Numbered from the stretch's first letter, positions 53,521 through 63,490 are shown. The stretch: 64,000 bases of DNA from G965226155 sp965226155 (GCA_965226155.1 OZ245331.1:2356001-2420000), one strand, 5' to 3'. The notes: generated from the sequence alone by a model not told the origin. Numbers and translations are program-made.

Positions 53521-54264
53521 TTATATATAAACAATATAAGTGCTATTTGACTGACACAACGCCGGTAAAATTAAACCAGCGGAAAACTCAGCAGTACGTG
53601 AGAAACCGGATTCATTTAATAATTCGATATTTTCTTGATAGTGATAGGGGATGAGGACATTTTCAAGCGCTTCTCTTTTTTTTGATATTTCTAATTCAGA
53701 ATATCCATGACGGCGTTTGTAATTATAGTATACATCGATAAACATACGATTTAGGCCGCTATCGGGTAAAGAAATCTTTTCTACGAGAATCAAACAGCCA
53801 TTTGGTACCAGGCTGTCATAAATGGCTTTCACCAGACGGCTTCTGTTTAAAGGTCGAATAAATTGTAATGTTAATAACATAATAACCACGGAACTATTTT
53901 CGAATGTTGGTAATGTAGAATTGATATCGATATTTAATAATTCTATATTTCTGGTTGACGATTCAGCTGATAGCTTAGATTTGGCTTTATTCAACATGTC
54001 ATCTGAGCTATCGATTCCAATAAAATTGACGCTAGCACCAATTTCAGGATCCAATCTGATTAGTGTCGTACCAGTTGCGCAACCGATGTCATAAAGGTTG
54101 GTATTTTCTTTTGCATGATAGGTCGCTAATTCGCAGCACATGCGCTGAATCTCAGAATAGAGAGGTACCGAACGATTGACCATGTCGTCAAAGACGTTTG
54201 CGGTCTGGCTATCAAAAGTAAAATCACCGACAGGACCGTTAGTGTCAAAAAGCTTATCTTCCAT
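53521..54264 (-). CDS. CmoA-like SAM-dependent methyltransferase
   Basis: A 247-aa Rossmann methyltransferase. The N-terminus (PVGDFTFDSQTANVFDDM), motif I (YDIGCATGTTLIRLDP), and the segment GYSELEISKKREALENVL are strikingly CmoA-like. CmoA makes carboxy-SAM for tRNA wobble-uridine modification. The C-terminus differs (FSAGLILPALCQSNSTYIV for the usual WFQ...F), no cmoB adjoins, and it is paired with a membrane methyltransferase. It may be a paralogue with another substrate. Confidence 0.7.
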   Translation of the reverse strand: MEDKLFDTNGPVGDFTFDSQTANVFDDMVNRSVPLYSEIQRMCCELATYHAKENTNLYDIGCATGTTLIRLDPEIGASVNFIGIDSSDDMLNKAKSKLSAESSTRNIELLNIDINSTLPTFENSSVVIMLLTLQFIRPLNRSRLVKAIYDSLVPNGCLILVEKISLPDSGLNRMFIDVYYNYKRRHGYSELEISKKREALENVLIPYHYQENIELLNESGFSRTAEFSAGLILPALCQSNSTYIVYI

Positions 54265-54475
54265 ACATAGTTTCTCTAATCTAGTTTAGATTATAACTGT
54301 AACTTATTGTTATTAATATGGATATATTGCCTACAGATACTAATAGTTGTTACAGAAATCTGTAAGTAGCCCATCAGACGATAATATAACGAATAAATGA
54401 CATTGGATATTATAATACGCTAAAATTAGTTTAAGCAGGACCTATGCAACGAATATAAAAGCGGGAGAGGATAGT

Positions 54476-56032
54476 GTGGAATCGATTTATAAACTTAGTA
54501 ATATTTTCAGCGCCAGAATGATTCAAGCCATAACATTTTCACTAGTTATGCTTTTGGTTCCTTCTTCGTACGCAAATGAAGGGACAGGAAATAACTCTAT
54601 TTTGCTGCAAAACTCTATTGCGGTATTGCCCTTTGAAAATAGCAGCCCCAATCCCGATGATGCCTATTTTGCAGAAGGTATTTACAGAAATATATCAAAT
54701 GAACTTGAAGATATAAGTGATATGAATGTGATTTTGCCCGCAACCGTAGCTCGCTTTATTGGGAGTGACAAATCACTACCTGAGATAGCCTTTGAGCTAA
54801 ATGTAGAAACTGTTATGAAGGGTAATGTTAGCTATTCAGATAATCGGTTCAATATTTCTGTGCAGCTTATCGAAGGCTCTAGCAACAAACCGCTTTGGTC
54901 AGAGAAGTATGAGCGTGATTTATCAGATGTCATGACAGTTCAGACTGAGATAATTAAAAACATCGTCAAGACTCTTGGGGCAAAATTATCTACCGCTGAA
55001 CTGGAACGTATTGAAAAGACACCCACAGCTTCACTCGAAGCTTACACGCATTATCTGATGGCAATGCAATTATATTCCGCGGGACCTGTGAAAAAACCAG
55101 CGTTTTACCAACATCTAAATCAGGCAATTGCGGCCGATCCAAAGTTTGCCCTAGCCCACGCTATCAAGGCGAATGATTATGCCTATGCAAAAGTTGCGCA
55201 TGTGCCAGTAGGAGCGTCACATGGTGGGCCGGCACCGGCCAGCGGTGCCAGCAACAACTTGACATTTGATGAGATGGAAAAGATTGCTCTTGAACATGCC
55301 GGTATAGCATTGGAACTGGATCCAAAAATGGCCATTGCCTATAAGGCTCAGGCATCGATACATCGTAGCAATATGAATAGTCCTGATGCGAGAGAACGTT
55401 ATGGTCGCGCATTTGAATTGAGTCCTGCCATATTTTATAGCGTCAGCACGCTGTATTATTTTTCAGTTACTGGAGAGTACGATAATGCAGTTAAGGTAGC
55501 ACAACGGCTATTAGATTTAGGGCCAAATGTCGCAGTTAATCATGATAACTTAGGTTGGGTTTTACTAAATGCAGGTAAACATGCTGCTGCTGCTGAACAG
55601 TATCGACTAGCAATTGCATTAAAACCAAAATTTCATCGACAACATACAAACCTTGGCCTAGCTGAGATTGTTTTGGGAAATGATGAAGAAGGTTTAAAAC
55701 AAATAAGGATGGCGGAAGAATTGCAATCTTCAGCTGGAAAAGGACCAAATCCGTTGATGGCATATGGTTACTCAAGACTCGGATTAAAAGACGAAGCGGC
55801 GAGAGTTGTTAATAATATCGAGGCCAGGGATGCAAAGGGAGAAAAAATGAGGCCGTATGCTAGGGCAGTGGCCTATTTGGCTATTGATGAAGCAGATAAA
55901 GCTTATGATATCTTATCTGAGAAGCCGAACGAAGGACTACACTATTTTCAAGTCATGAAGTCCAACATGATGAGAGATTCTGTGCTTGAAGAACCGCGTT
56001 TTGTAGAAATTCGTAACCAGAGTGGATGGTAA
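54476..56032 (+). CDS. Exported TolB-like/TPR protein, paralogue 3 of 5
   Basis: A 518-aa protein beginning at GTG 54476 behind GGGAGAGG. Signal peptide ends at SSYANEG. TolB-like core NSIAVLPFENSSPNPDDAYF, LNVETVMKGNVSYSDNR, LWSEKYERDLSDVMTVQTEI, TPR array with a Gly/Ala-rich loop (VGASHGGPAPASGASN) also found in paralogue 5, then VLEEPRFVEIRNQSGW. The following secreted protein gene overlaps the stop by 7 bp. Divergent from the CmoA-like gene. Confidence 0.82.
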   Translation: MESIYKLSNIFSARMIQAITFSLVMLLVPSSYANEGTGNNSILLQNSIAVLPFENSSPNPDDAYFAEGIYRNISNELEDISDMNVILPATVARFIGSDKSLPEIAFELNVETVMKGNVSYSDNRFNISVQLIEGSSNKPLWSEKYERDLSDVMTVQTEIIKNIVKTLGAKLSTAELERIEKTPTASLEAYTHYLMAMQLYSAGPVKKPAFYQHLNQAIAADPKFALAHAIKANDYAYAKVAHVPVGASHGGPAPASGASNNLTFDEMEKIALEHAGIALELDPKMAIAYKAQASIHRSNMNSPDARERYGRAFELSPAIFYSVSTLYYFSVTGEYDNAVKVAQRLLDLGPNVAVNHDNLGWVLLNAGKHAAAAEQYRLAIALKPKFHRQHTNLGLAEIVLGNDEEGLKQIRMAEELQSSAGKGPNPLMAYGYSRLGLKDEAARVVNNIEARDAKGEKMRPYARAVAYLAIDEADKAYDILSEKPNEGLHYFQVMKSNMMRDSVLEEPRFVEIRNQSGW

Positions 56033-56634
56033 GCAAAGCAGTGAAGAATAAAATATTTTCAAAATTACCAATCGTAATTTATTTTTTATTAATGAATCAT
56101 TCTCTATCTGTTTTTGCAGATAACAATCCTGTTGCTTTAGATGTTTATGCATACAATAAATCAGCATGTGATTATGTTTATGAGAGTCCGAATATCAGTG
56201 GAAGCAGGAAATTCTTATTCATACAAAGGGAGATACTGCGCCCACTGAATGGCATGGAGCCATGGCAATTTAGACAAATTTCGACGAAACTGCCCACAGA
56301 GAATAAAATTACGTGTGAAAATGCTATGTTTACGATTGAACAAAAGTCACAGCCTGCGCGTAGTTGTCCATCTGACTATAACAAGACACCAATTGATGTA
56401 GTTTTTACTTACAATAGAGTCTTTCTTGAAAAGAAAGATGAAACTACTAGTAAAATGATGGTAGAGCGAGACGTGGCAGAAACATATTGCGTTTGTTACA
56501 AAGAAAAGCCCGTCGTCTATTTTGAGTTATCAAATAATAAAATTACGACTTCGAATTTTGCCGATCCGACTGACGAGCCAACAAGTAAGATTTTTGCTTT
56601 TCAAAGGAAATTCAATTCTACTGCATGCATCTAA
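56026..56634 (+). CDS. Uncharacterised secreted cysteine-containing protein
   Basis: A 202-aa protein with a signal peptide (ending LSVFADNN) and six Cys in the mature part, which fits a disulfide-stabilised periplasmic or secreted protein. The start overlaps the stop of TPR paralogue 3 by 7 bp, so the two are made together. No family recognised. It is the only gene in this block in apparent operon with a TPR paralogue. Confidence 0.7.
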   Translation: MVSKAVKNKIFSKLPIVIYFLLMNHSLSVFADNNPVALDVYAYNKSACDYVYESPNISGSRKFLFIQREILRPLNGMEPWQFRQISTKLPTENKITCENAMFTIEQKSQPARSCPSDYNKTPIDVVFTYNRVFLEKKDETTSKMMVERDVAETYCVCYKEKPVVYFELSNNKITTSNFADPTDEPTSKIFAFQRKFNSTACI

Positions 56635-56693
56635 AGCGTTATTTGCTAGATGATGTATAAAGTCGAGCTAAAAACACTATAAATGGATTAATT

Positions 56694-58280
56694 TTAATGC
56701 GCAGGTTGAGATCCTATTCGGTTTCGTAATTCCACGAAGCGTGGTTCTTCAAGCGCAGGATCTTTCATCATATTATGTTTAAGATACTGTAGTTGAACTA
56801 ACCCACTGTTAACGTCCTGGCTTAAGACTTCATACGCTTTATCATATTTACCGATCGCTAAGTTCGCATACGTCCAATTTACTGGCGTAATAAATTTCCC
56901 CTCAGCAACCTGAGACTCGATCATATTTGCTATCCTTGCTGCATCTTCTTTAAGTCCTAGCAATGAGTAAGTATATGCAGCCAATGCATCAGGTCCTCTA
57001 TCTGAATCTGCCAGAATCTTCTCGGCTATCCGTACTTGATTTAACGCTTCAGCTTTATTTCCGGCAAGGTATTCCGCCATTCCTAGTAATCGATGTAACC
57101 AATGATATTCATAATACTTCATACCCTCGCGGAAATGATAAGCGGCGTCAGTATATTTTTTGGCATAAATTAGCGGCATACTAAGTCGAGCATGAAAGCT
57201 GGCATCATTTGGCGTTAGCAACTGATTACGCGCTGCTAACCGAATGGCCTTGTCATCTTTTCGATTGAACGATAGGACATGAGAATACATATTTAATACT
57301 TCAACAGAACTCGGGCCAAACTGTAGCGCGCGTTCAAAGGATTGTTCTGATTCCGGGTGCCGTCCGTTAACGAAATGAACCAATGCCTGTCCTAAGTTAG
57401 CAAAGTAGAGGTTTGGGTCCAATGCCAAGGCTATCTCAGCATGGGTAGTAGCAATCTTTTCCATTTCGTCTAAACTCATCTTGTTAATCGAACTACCAAA
57501 GCTATGAGAAATCCCGAAAGCAGTCGCCTTAATAGCATGGCCCAACGCAAAGTTCTGATCGACTTCAATCGCTTGATCCAGGTATTGATAGACCTGGTGT
57601 GGCATTCCGTTTTCAATGTGTGAAACCAATATCCTTGCTTTTAGGTAGAGCGCGTAAGCTTCCAACGAATCGGTAGGGGCTTTTTCGATGCGTTGCAATT
57701 CAGATGCAGTAATTTCTGCTGCTAGGACCATGGCAATGTTCTTTACAATCTCTGTCTGTACCGCAACGACGTTAGCCATGTCTAATATCGAGTCATACAC
57801 CTCAGACCATAGCTGATCACCGGTAGCATCGAAGAGTTCTACGGCGATGTTAAGTCGATTATCTGCATAACGAACACGGCCCTTCATGACAGTTTCCACA
57901 TTAAGTGCAGAAGCAACTTCGCTAACTGGCATGTCACTTGAATATCTTTCTTTATCAAAATTAACGGCCTTACGATCTCCATACACGACAATACCGGTAT
58001 ATGAAATAACACTCATGTCTTGTATTTTGGTTAACTGCCTAATGAGGTCTACGTGCATTCCAGCAGCCAGATAAGCATCATCAGGATTGGGGTTCAGGTT
58101 TTCAAAAGGTAAAACTGCAATTGAGTTATGTAGGCCAATATCAGTTTTGTCATTTCCTTCAGCAGCAAAGCTAGAGGGTACGGCAACTGAAAACTGAATA
58201 ACCAACCCAGTTACGATGGCGCGGATCACTCCGAACTTAAAGGTATTACGTTGTATTAACCGAGAAATAGATGAATTCAT
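56694..58280 (-). CDS. Exported TolB-like/TPR protein, paralogue 4 of 5
   Basis: A 528-aa protein, closest of the set to paralogue 1 (same length, shared VTGLVIQFSVA signal segment, SDMPVSEVASALNVETVMKG). Start ATG 58280 with GGGAG site. TolB-like core NSIAVLPFENLNPNPDDAYL, TPR array, end DPALEEPRFVELRNRIG. Divergent from the DUF6152-like gene; 280 bp between. Confidence 0.82.
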   Translation of the reverse strand: MNSSISRLIQRNTFKFGVIRAIVTGLVIQFSVAVPSSFAAEGNDKTDIGLHNSIAVLPFENLNPNPDDAYLAAGMHVDLIRQLTKIQDMSVISYTGIVVYGDRKAVNFDKERYSSDMPVSEVASALNVETVMKGRVRYADNRLNIAVELFDATGDQLWSEVYDSILDMANVVAVQTEIVKNIAMVLAAEITASELQRIEKAPTDSLEAYALYLKARILVSHIENGMPHQVYQYLDQAIEVDQNFALGHAIKATAFGISHSFGSSINKMSLDEMEKIATTHAEIALALDPNLYFANLGQALVHFVNGRHPESEQSFERALQFGPSSVEVLNMYSHVLSFNRKDDKAIRLAARNQLLTPNDASFHARLSMPLIYAKKYTDAAYHFREGMKYYEYHWLHRLLGMAEYLAGNKAEALNQVRIAEKILADSDRGPDALAAYTYSLLGLKEDAARIANMIESQVAEGKFITPVNWTYANLAIGKYDKAYEVLSQDVNSGLVQLQYLKHNMMKDPALEEPRFVELRNRIGSQPAH

Positions 58281-58560
58281 TGTGATATCTCCCTGGCATT
58301 ATTCTTGTTATAAAAAATAGTATGGTCTTATCCTACTATAGTATTGGATGATATTAAACTGACATTCTAAATCTCAATATATTGCCTACAATCTAATTTT
58401 AAGTTTACCCGCATAAATAATTCAGGTAGTCACTGGTTGGAACCAAATCAATTTGAGACAATCACAGTTAATGTGATATTAATGGAAAAAGAAGCTATGA
58501 TTATTGCTGTTATTAGTCTATTAATTTAATCAACCTCATTTTGTATAAAGAAAAGATTTT

Positions 58561-59625
58561 ATGAAGAATATATTATTAATTTTGATTTTAGGATTATTTA
58601 GTCTCACCACCACGCCCGTGATGTCTCATCATGGTCGTGCTAATTTTTCGTACGATGATACGGTTTCTGTTAAAGGGAAGCTGACTTATTTTAGGTGGGC
58701 AAATCCCCATGTTTATATGGAAGTACAGAAAACACTTGAAAACAATGAGACTGAAACATGGCTCATTGAAGGGGGTACACCGACGGCATTAAAAAAGATG
58801 GGTTGGGAGAAAAATTCTTTTAAATTGGGAGATAAAGTTGTTGTTTTCGGTAATCCCAGTAAAAAAACTGAGAATAAGCATCTATTGCTAGATCATGTCA
58901 TTCGTGAAGATGGTGAAATATTTTATATTTCCAGTTCTTATAGAACTAAGGGCACGGTCAAAATAATTCCTGAAAAATCGACCGCAAGTCAGGATAATTT
59001 GCCTTCAAAAGATTTTTCCGGCATTTGGACACGAGGGCGTAAAAACCGCGTGACTTCTGATTATTTTTTCCCACCAGAACAGGGTCGCTGGCAATTGTCT
59101 GAACGAGGGGAAGAGGAGCTTGCCCGTTTTACAGACCGTGATAACCCTGGATACGAATGTGAAGAACGCGGATTACCATTTTATACGCTTGGGCCCTATT
59201 CATTTTCGTGGAAACGTTACGAAGATCGGATTGATATCGTGGCAGAATACTCAGCTTTGCCCAGGACAATCTATTTAAATCAGGATACCCATCCTGACGA
59301 GATTGAGCCAAGTATCGTGGGGCATTCCATCGGCCACTTTGATGAAGACGGTAGTTTAATAGTCGATGTCATCGGTTTTCCTGCTGATGTGAAGTGGGGT
59401 ATTGCACCGGGGGTAGATTCAAGTAACCAAAAACGGATTGTTGAACGGTACGACCTGGTCAATGGCGGCATGGGACTGGAGATTACTATGACAATTGAAG
59501 ACCCAGTATATTTAAAAGAACCTATCACAATAAATGGAGCATATCGTAAAACGCCGGATTTTGATCTTAAACCCCATGGATGTGATATAGAAGCAGCAAG
59601 AAAAGACTTGAGTTTTGACAATTAG
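58561..59625 (+). CDS. Exported DUF6152-like protein
   Basis: A 354-aa protein with a signal peptide ending at PVMSHHG. The N-terminal domain (HHGRANFSYDDTVSVKGKL, FRWANPHVYMEVQK) fits DUF6152, found in many aquatic proteobacteria near steroid or aromatic degradation genes. The C-terminal 200 residues (SGIWTRGRK..., VERYDLVNGG) form a second, lipocalin-like domain. Ligand and function unknown. Preceded by a 280-bp gap (58281-58560), AT-rich with an imperfect palindrome near 58332. Confidence 0.75.
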   Translation: MKNILLILILGLFSLTTTPVMSHHGRANFSYDDTVSVKGKLTYFRWANPHVYMEVQKTLENNETETWLIEGGTPTALKKMGWEKNSFKLGDKVVVFGNPSKKTENKHLLLDHVIREDGEIFYISSSYRTKGTVKIIPEKSTASQDNLPSKDFSGIWTRGRKNRVTSDYFFPPEQGRWQLSERGEEELARFTDRDNPGYECEERGLPFYTLGPYSFSWKRYEDRIDIVAEYSALPRTIYLNQDTHPDEIEPSIVGHSIGHFDEDGSLIVDVIGFPADVKWGIAPGVDSSNQKRIVERYDLVNGGMGLEITMTIEDPVYLKEPITINGAYRKTPDFDLKPHGCDIEAARKDLSFDN

Positions 59626-59650
59626 TCGATAAATCTGAGTAGTAGCCTTG

Positions 59651-60598
59651 TCATAATGGGTATTTGTCAAAATCGTTAGTGATTAGTATTGGTCCACTAT
59701 ATCTTTCTGCAATTATGTCTTTCGATTGAGGATATAAATCCTCAACGCGAGCACTGCGGTGAGACAAGACAAGTTTTTTAACGTTAGCTTCAGCAGCTAA
59801 TTTACCTATCTCGCTTGGTCGCATATGAACACGAAGTCCACGAGGAGCTTCATTCAGTGGGATTTCTTGATTTACATTATGGGCAATCAATAAATCACAG
59901 TCTTTTGCTAATATAGCAAGTGTATTAAAATAGTTTGTCATATCACCAGAAAAAGAGACGCATTTATCCTTAATATCTACACGCCAGCCAACGGCAGGTA
60001 ATGGAGTATGTTCTGTTTGAATAGCAGACAAGGTGACAGAATCTGATATTTTAAACGAGTGTATTTTTTTATCGAGAGCAACGTCTGTCACATTAATATC
60101 AAAGACTATGCTTGCTCTCGGTTTTCCTGCACTATCTATAACGCCATTAGTTGTAATCCTAAAAAGCCCCTTATTTTTATCAAACAATGTGCTGACATAA
60201 TCAGTAGCACTTTCCATGTAATCATTGCCAGCAGGGCCAAATATGCCTAAGTCACTTTTTCTAACTAAATGTACAGCGCCTTTAATATATATTGGCAGCT
60301 CAGATGCATGATCTTCGTGAAAATGTGTGTATAAAATGGCATCGATATCTAGAAAATCTGCACCACTTTTTTCAAAATTTAGACTGCTTCCTCCACCTGT
60401 GTCTACCAATATCTTTGCTTTACCATCAATCCAAATTAGGTATGAAATAGAAGCTTTTCCATCATTTATGTGGGGACCTCCCGATCCGATGACCTGAACG
60501 ACAACATTTTGCTTTTGTTCTGCTGCGCTGAGTGTGTCAAGATTGAAATTAGCTAAGATAAACGCACAAGTGAAAATTGTGGTAATGATATTTCTCAT
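59651..60598 (-). CDS. Exported MBL-fold metallohydrolase (arylsulfatase/RNase Z-like)
   Basis: A 315-aa protein with a signal peptide ending near TLSAAE. The zinc motif is THFHEDHASELP (HxHxDH), with a further VSFSGDMT (metal-bridging Asp) and LSHRSAR (last His). This belongs to the RNase Z/arylsulfatase-like branch of the MBL fold, but export excludes tRNA processing. Substrate unknown. Divergent from TPR paralogue 5. Confidence 0.82.
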   Translation of the reverse strand: MRNIITTIFTCAFILANFNLDTLSAAEQKQNVVVQVIGSGGPHINDGKASISYLIWIDGKAKILVDTGGGSSLNFEKSGADFLDIDAILYTHFHEDHASELPIYIKGAVHLVRKSDLGIFGPAGNDYMESATDYVSTLFDKNKGLFRITTNGVIDSAGKPRASIVFDINVTDVALDKKIHSFKISDSVTLSAIQTEHTPLPAVGWRVDIKDKCVSFSGDMTNYFNTLAILAKDCDLLIAHNVNQEIPLNEAPRGLRVHMRPSEIGKLAAEANVKKLVLSHRSARVEDLYPQSKDIIAERYSGPILITNDFDKYPL

Positions 60599-60764
60599 TT
60601 ATCTCTTCTCTTTTAGATTGAATTATTATTGATATTTAATATCAGATTGATAGCAATTGTACTAAAAAGACTTACATATTTACTATTTATTAGATGTTAC
60701 AGTACACATTGATTAGGGTAAAATAAAACTGTACTAGTAGCGATATGAAATGGGAGAGTCGATT

Positions 60765-62324
60765 ATGAATTTATTATTTACATTATGTAAGAGTAGGGCT
60801 GCCTTTACTGTAGTTGTTTGTGTAGTCTTGCAAATTTCAGTTGCGATTCCATCTACATTAGCAAGTGAATTAACAGGGCAAACAAATGCTGTCTTACAGA
60901 ATTCGGTTGCAGTGTTACCTTTAGAAAACCTGAGCACCAGTCCAGATGATGCCTACCTCGCGGCAGGGATCCATCATGAAATACTTGATAACCTGTTTAA
61001 AGTACGGGAGATGAGTCCAATATCTCGCCCTTCAGTATTGACTTATACGGGTTCTGACGAGTCCAACAACAAGATTGCCTCTGAACTTAATGTAGGCACC
61101 ATCATGAAGGGTAGTGTTCGTTATGCAAATAACCTAATACATATCGCAGTTCAATTGATTGATGCGCAAACGAATAAACAGCTATGGTCTGAGATGCATG
61201 AAGGTGAATTATCTGAGATCTTTGCGATACAAGCAGATATTGCCAAGCACATCATTTCTACCATTGGTGCAGAAATGTCTGCAGCTGAAAAGGTTCGAAT
61301 TGAAACGCCATCTACCAATTCACTTGAAGCTTATACATTCTATCTTAAGGCAAGGGCGTCAATTAAAACATCTGGCGCAGCAAAACCACCGATGTTCTTT
61401 ACTTACCTAGATCAAGCGATTGCGGTCGATCCAAACTTTGCACTGGCTCATGCTGTTAAGGCAAGCGAATATTCACTTGCAAAATTGGCAGGCGTGCCTA
61501 TTGGCGCAGCACATGGTATGGCGCCTGAAGCTGGTGGTGGATTAACATTTGCTGATTTGGAAAGAATTGCTCTTGAACATGCAAATAAAGCATTGACTCT
61601 GGATAAGAATATCGGCCTAGCGCATAAGGCTATCGCAGAAATTCATCGTACTAATCGCCGTGGGGCGGAATCAGATAAAATTTTTGATATTGCATATCAG
61701 TTGAGTCCGAATGAAGTGGATATACTGAAAAGCTATTCTCGTTTGCTTTCAACGATTGATAAACATGATAAATCTATTCAATTAGCACAGCGTGCTGTGG
61801 ATTTAGCGCCTAATGATTATAATTGGTACAACCTTCTAGGTGGAGTATTAATGATTGCGGGAAAATCCGCTGAATCTGTTGAGGCATACCATCGCGCAAC
61901 CGTAGCAAAACAGACTGCTATAGTCCATAGAAATACTGGAATGATGCAAGTTCGTTTAGGGAACGATGCTGAGGCATTAAAGGAATTTAGATTAGCAGAT
62001 AAGATTTTAGAGAAAAGTGCTCTCATGACCCCTATTGCAAAACTAGCATATGGTTACTCAAGACTTGGGCGTCAGGATGATGCGCTAAGGTTGTATAATA
62101 TATTTATGTCAATAGCGGTTAACATAGAACTCGTCAGACCAGGTGATTGGGCATTGTCATATTTAGCTGTCGGTGAAGTTGAAAAAGCTTACGATATTCT
62201 AGCTAAATACCCTAATGAAGGGTTAGTTTCTTCCTTAGAAGAAATAAAGGTTAATCTAATGAATGATCCTGTGCTCGAACAACCCCGTTTTGTAAAATTG
62301 CGCAAACAATTAGCCATTAATTGA
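60765..62324 (+). CDS. Exported TolB-like/TPR protein, paralogue 5 of 5
   Basis: A 519-aa protein from ATG 60765 (GGGAG site; the frame extends to 60750). Signal peptide ends STLASEL. Core NSVAVLPLENLSTSPDDAYL, LNVGTIMKGSVRYANN, LWSEMHEGELSEIFAIQADI; TPR array with a Gly/Ala loop (PIGAAHGMAPEAGGG) as in paralogue 3; end DPVLEQPRFVKLRKQLA. It converges on the second aldo/keto reductase gene with 7 bp between stops. Confidence 0.82.
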   Translation: MNLLFTLCKSRAAFTVVVCVVLQISVAIPSTLASELTGQTNAVLQNSVAVLPLENLSTSPDDAYLAAGIHHEILDNLFKVREMSPISRPSVLTYTGSDESNNKIASELNVGTIMKGSVRYANNLIHIAVQLIDAQTNKQLWSEMHEGELSEIFAIQADIAKHIISTIGAEMSAAEKVRIETPSTNSLEAYTFYLKARASIKTSGAAKPPMFFTYLDQAIAVDPNFALAHAVKASEYSLAKLAGVPIGAAHGMAPEAGGGLTFADLERIALEHANKALTLDKNIGLAHKAIAEIHRTNRRGAESDKIFDIAYQLSPNEVDILKSYSRLLSTIDKHDKSIQLAQRAVDLAPNDYNWYNLLGGVLMIAGKSAESVEAYHRATVAKQTAIVHRNTGMMQVRLGNDAEALKEFRLADKILEKSALMTPIAKLAYGYSRLGRQDDALRLYNIFMSIAVNIELVRPGDWALSYLAVGEVEKAYDILAKYPNEGLVSSLEEIKVNLMNDPVLEQPRFVKLRKQLAIN

Positions 62325-62331
62325 CAATTTC

Positions 62332-63273
62332 TTAAGGTAGGGCGTCTACAAACTCCGCCATCCGCTGACGCATAGTCTCATTAGGGAGTCTACCTATGGC
62401 TCCTCCTAAGTTGTCGAGCATATGACTAACTTTGGTCGTTGCAGGGGTTACAACAGTAACTGCTGGGTGAGAAATTATATATTTGAGAAAGAAATGTGCC
62501 CAAGAGGTGGCATCAAACTCACTTGCCCATTCCGGCACATTGCGTCCTGATACTCGCCGCCAAAGACGGGTACGGCCAAAGGGCAAATATATCATCACAC
62601 CGATATTTCGTTTTTGTGCGAGCGGCAGAATAATATTTGCAGGCTCTCTATTGTCCACGGCGTAGTCCACGCCAATAAAGTCGATTGGTTCATTACGCAT
62701 TATCTGTTCGAGATACTGGTACTGACTTGCTCTTGTTGATGTGACGCCGATGTAGCGTACTCGACCTTCGGCTTTAAGCTTTTTGAGTATCGTAAGTTGT
62801 GTTTCTATATCGGCAAGATTGTGTATTTGGATAAGATCAATAGTTGATCTCCCGATATACCGGAAAGATGTTTCAATCTGAGCGCGCGCTGCATCAGGAT
62901 CCGCATTTCTAGTAATTCTACTCGCCGCGTTAAGTTTGGTGGCCCAAAATACTTTATTTTTTGCATCAAGTTCGTTAACAATCCGTCCAGCGACCTCTTC
63001 GGAGGATCGGTAACTGGGCGCTGTATCAAAAACGGTACCACCATTATCGAATAATGTACGCATTACTTCAAGCAAAGCACTAGTGTCTTTATTACGTGTC
63101 ATCTGAGAAAAAGTGGCTGCACTCCCCAAACCCATCATTGGAATTTGTTCTCCAGTTGAAGGAATCGCTCGTGTGATAAGTTTATTTTCGGCCGCCGTTA
63201 GCAGCTGGGGGGTTAGGGACATGGCACTGCTTGCGATAGCAGTAAATTTAAGCAATCTGCGTCGTGTAATCAC
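62332..63273 (-). CDS. Twin-arginine-exported aldo/keto reductase family protein (second of two)
   Basis: A 313-aa protein starting MITRRRLLKFTAIASSA (Tat-type RRRLLK). Aldo/keto reductase barrel: GLGSAATFSQM, GGTVFDTAPSYRSSEEVAG (catalytic Asp and Tyr), FWATKLN (Lys), LIQIHNLAD (His). These residues are better preserved than in 49584-50528, so it is likely active. Export with a bound NADP would explain the Tat signal. Shares the divergent region with the AAHS-type transporter. Confidence 0.85.
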   Translation of the reverse strand: MITRRRLLKFTAIASSAMSLTPQLLTAAENKLITRAIPSTGEQIPMMGLGSAATFSQMTRNKDTSALLEVMRTLFDNGGTVFDTAPSYRSSEEVAGRIVNELDAKNKVFWATKLNAASRITRNADPDAARAQIETSFRYIGRSTIDLIQIHNLADIETQLTILKKLKAEGRVRYIGVTSTRASQYQYLEQIMRNEPIDFIGVDYAVDNREPANIILPLAQKRNIGVMIYLPFGRTRLWRRVSGRNVPEWASEFDATSWAHFFLKYIISHPAVTVVTPATTKVSHMLDNLGGAIGRLPNETMRQRMAEFVDALP

Positions 63274-63490
63274 TAGACTTACTCAATAATCATAGGTGTC
63301 AAGAAAATGGGATCTTTATATATAAATATTTATAACAAGAAACTTAATTGTAGTGTACTCTTTTTAATATTATTTAAATATTCAATTCAATTATGAGCGG
63401 AAATATATCGTGTTTGGTATACCATAGAATTAAATCAAATTTACCTCAATCCTGAATTACAAATTAATAGTGCAATAACCAGGAGTACTC

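Noticed and set aside
58325..58355. Palindrome upstream of TPR paralogue 4 similar to the one at 45653
   Set aside because: The arms match only around ACTATAGT, with mismatches outside, and the sequence differs from CTTACCTAA. Not a shared site.
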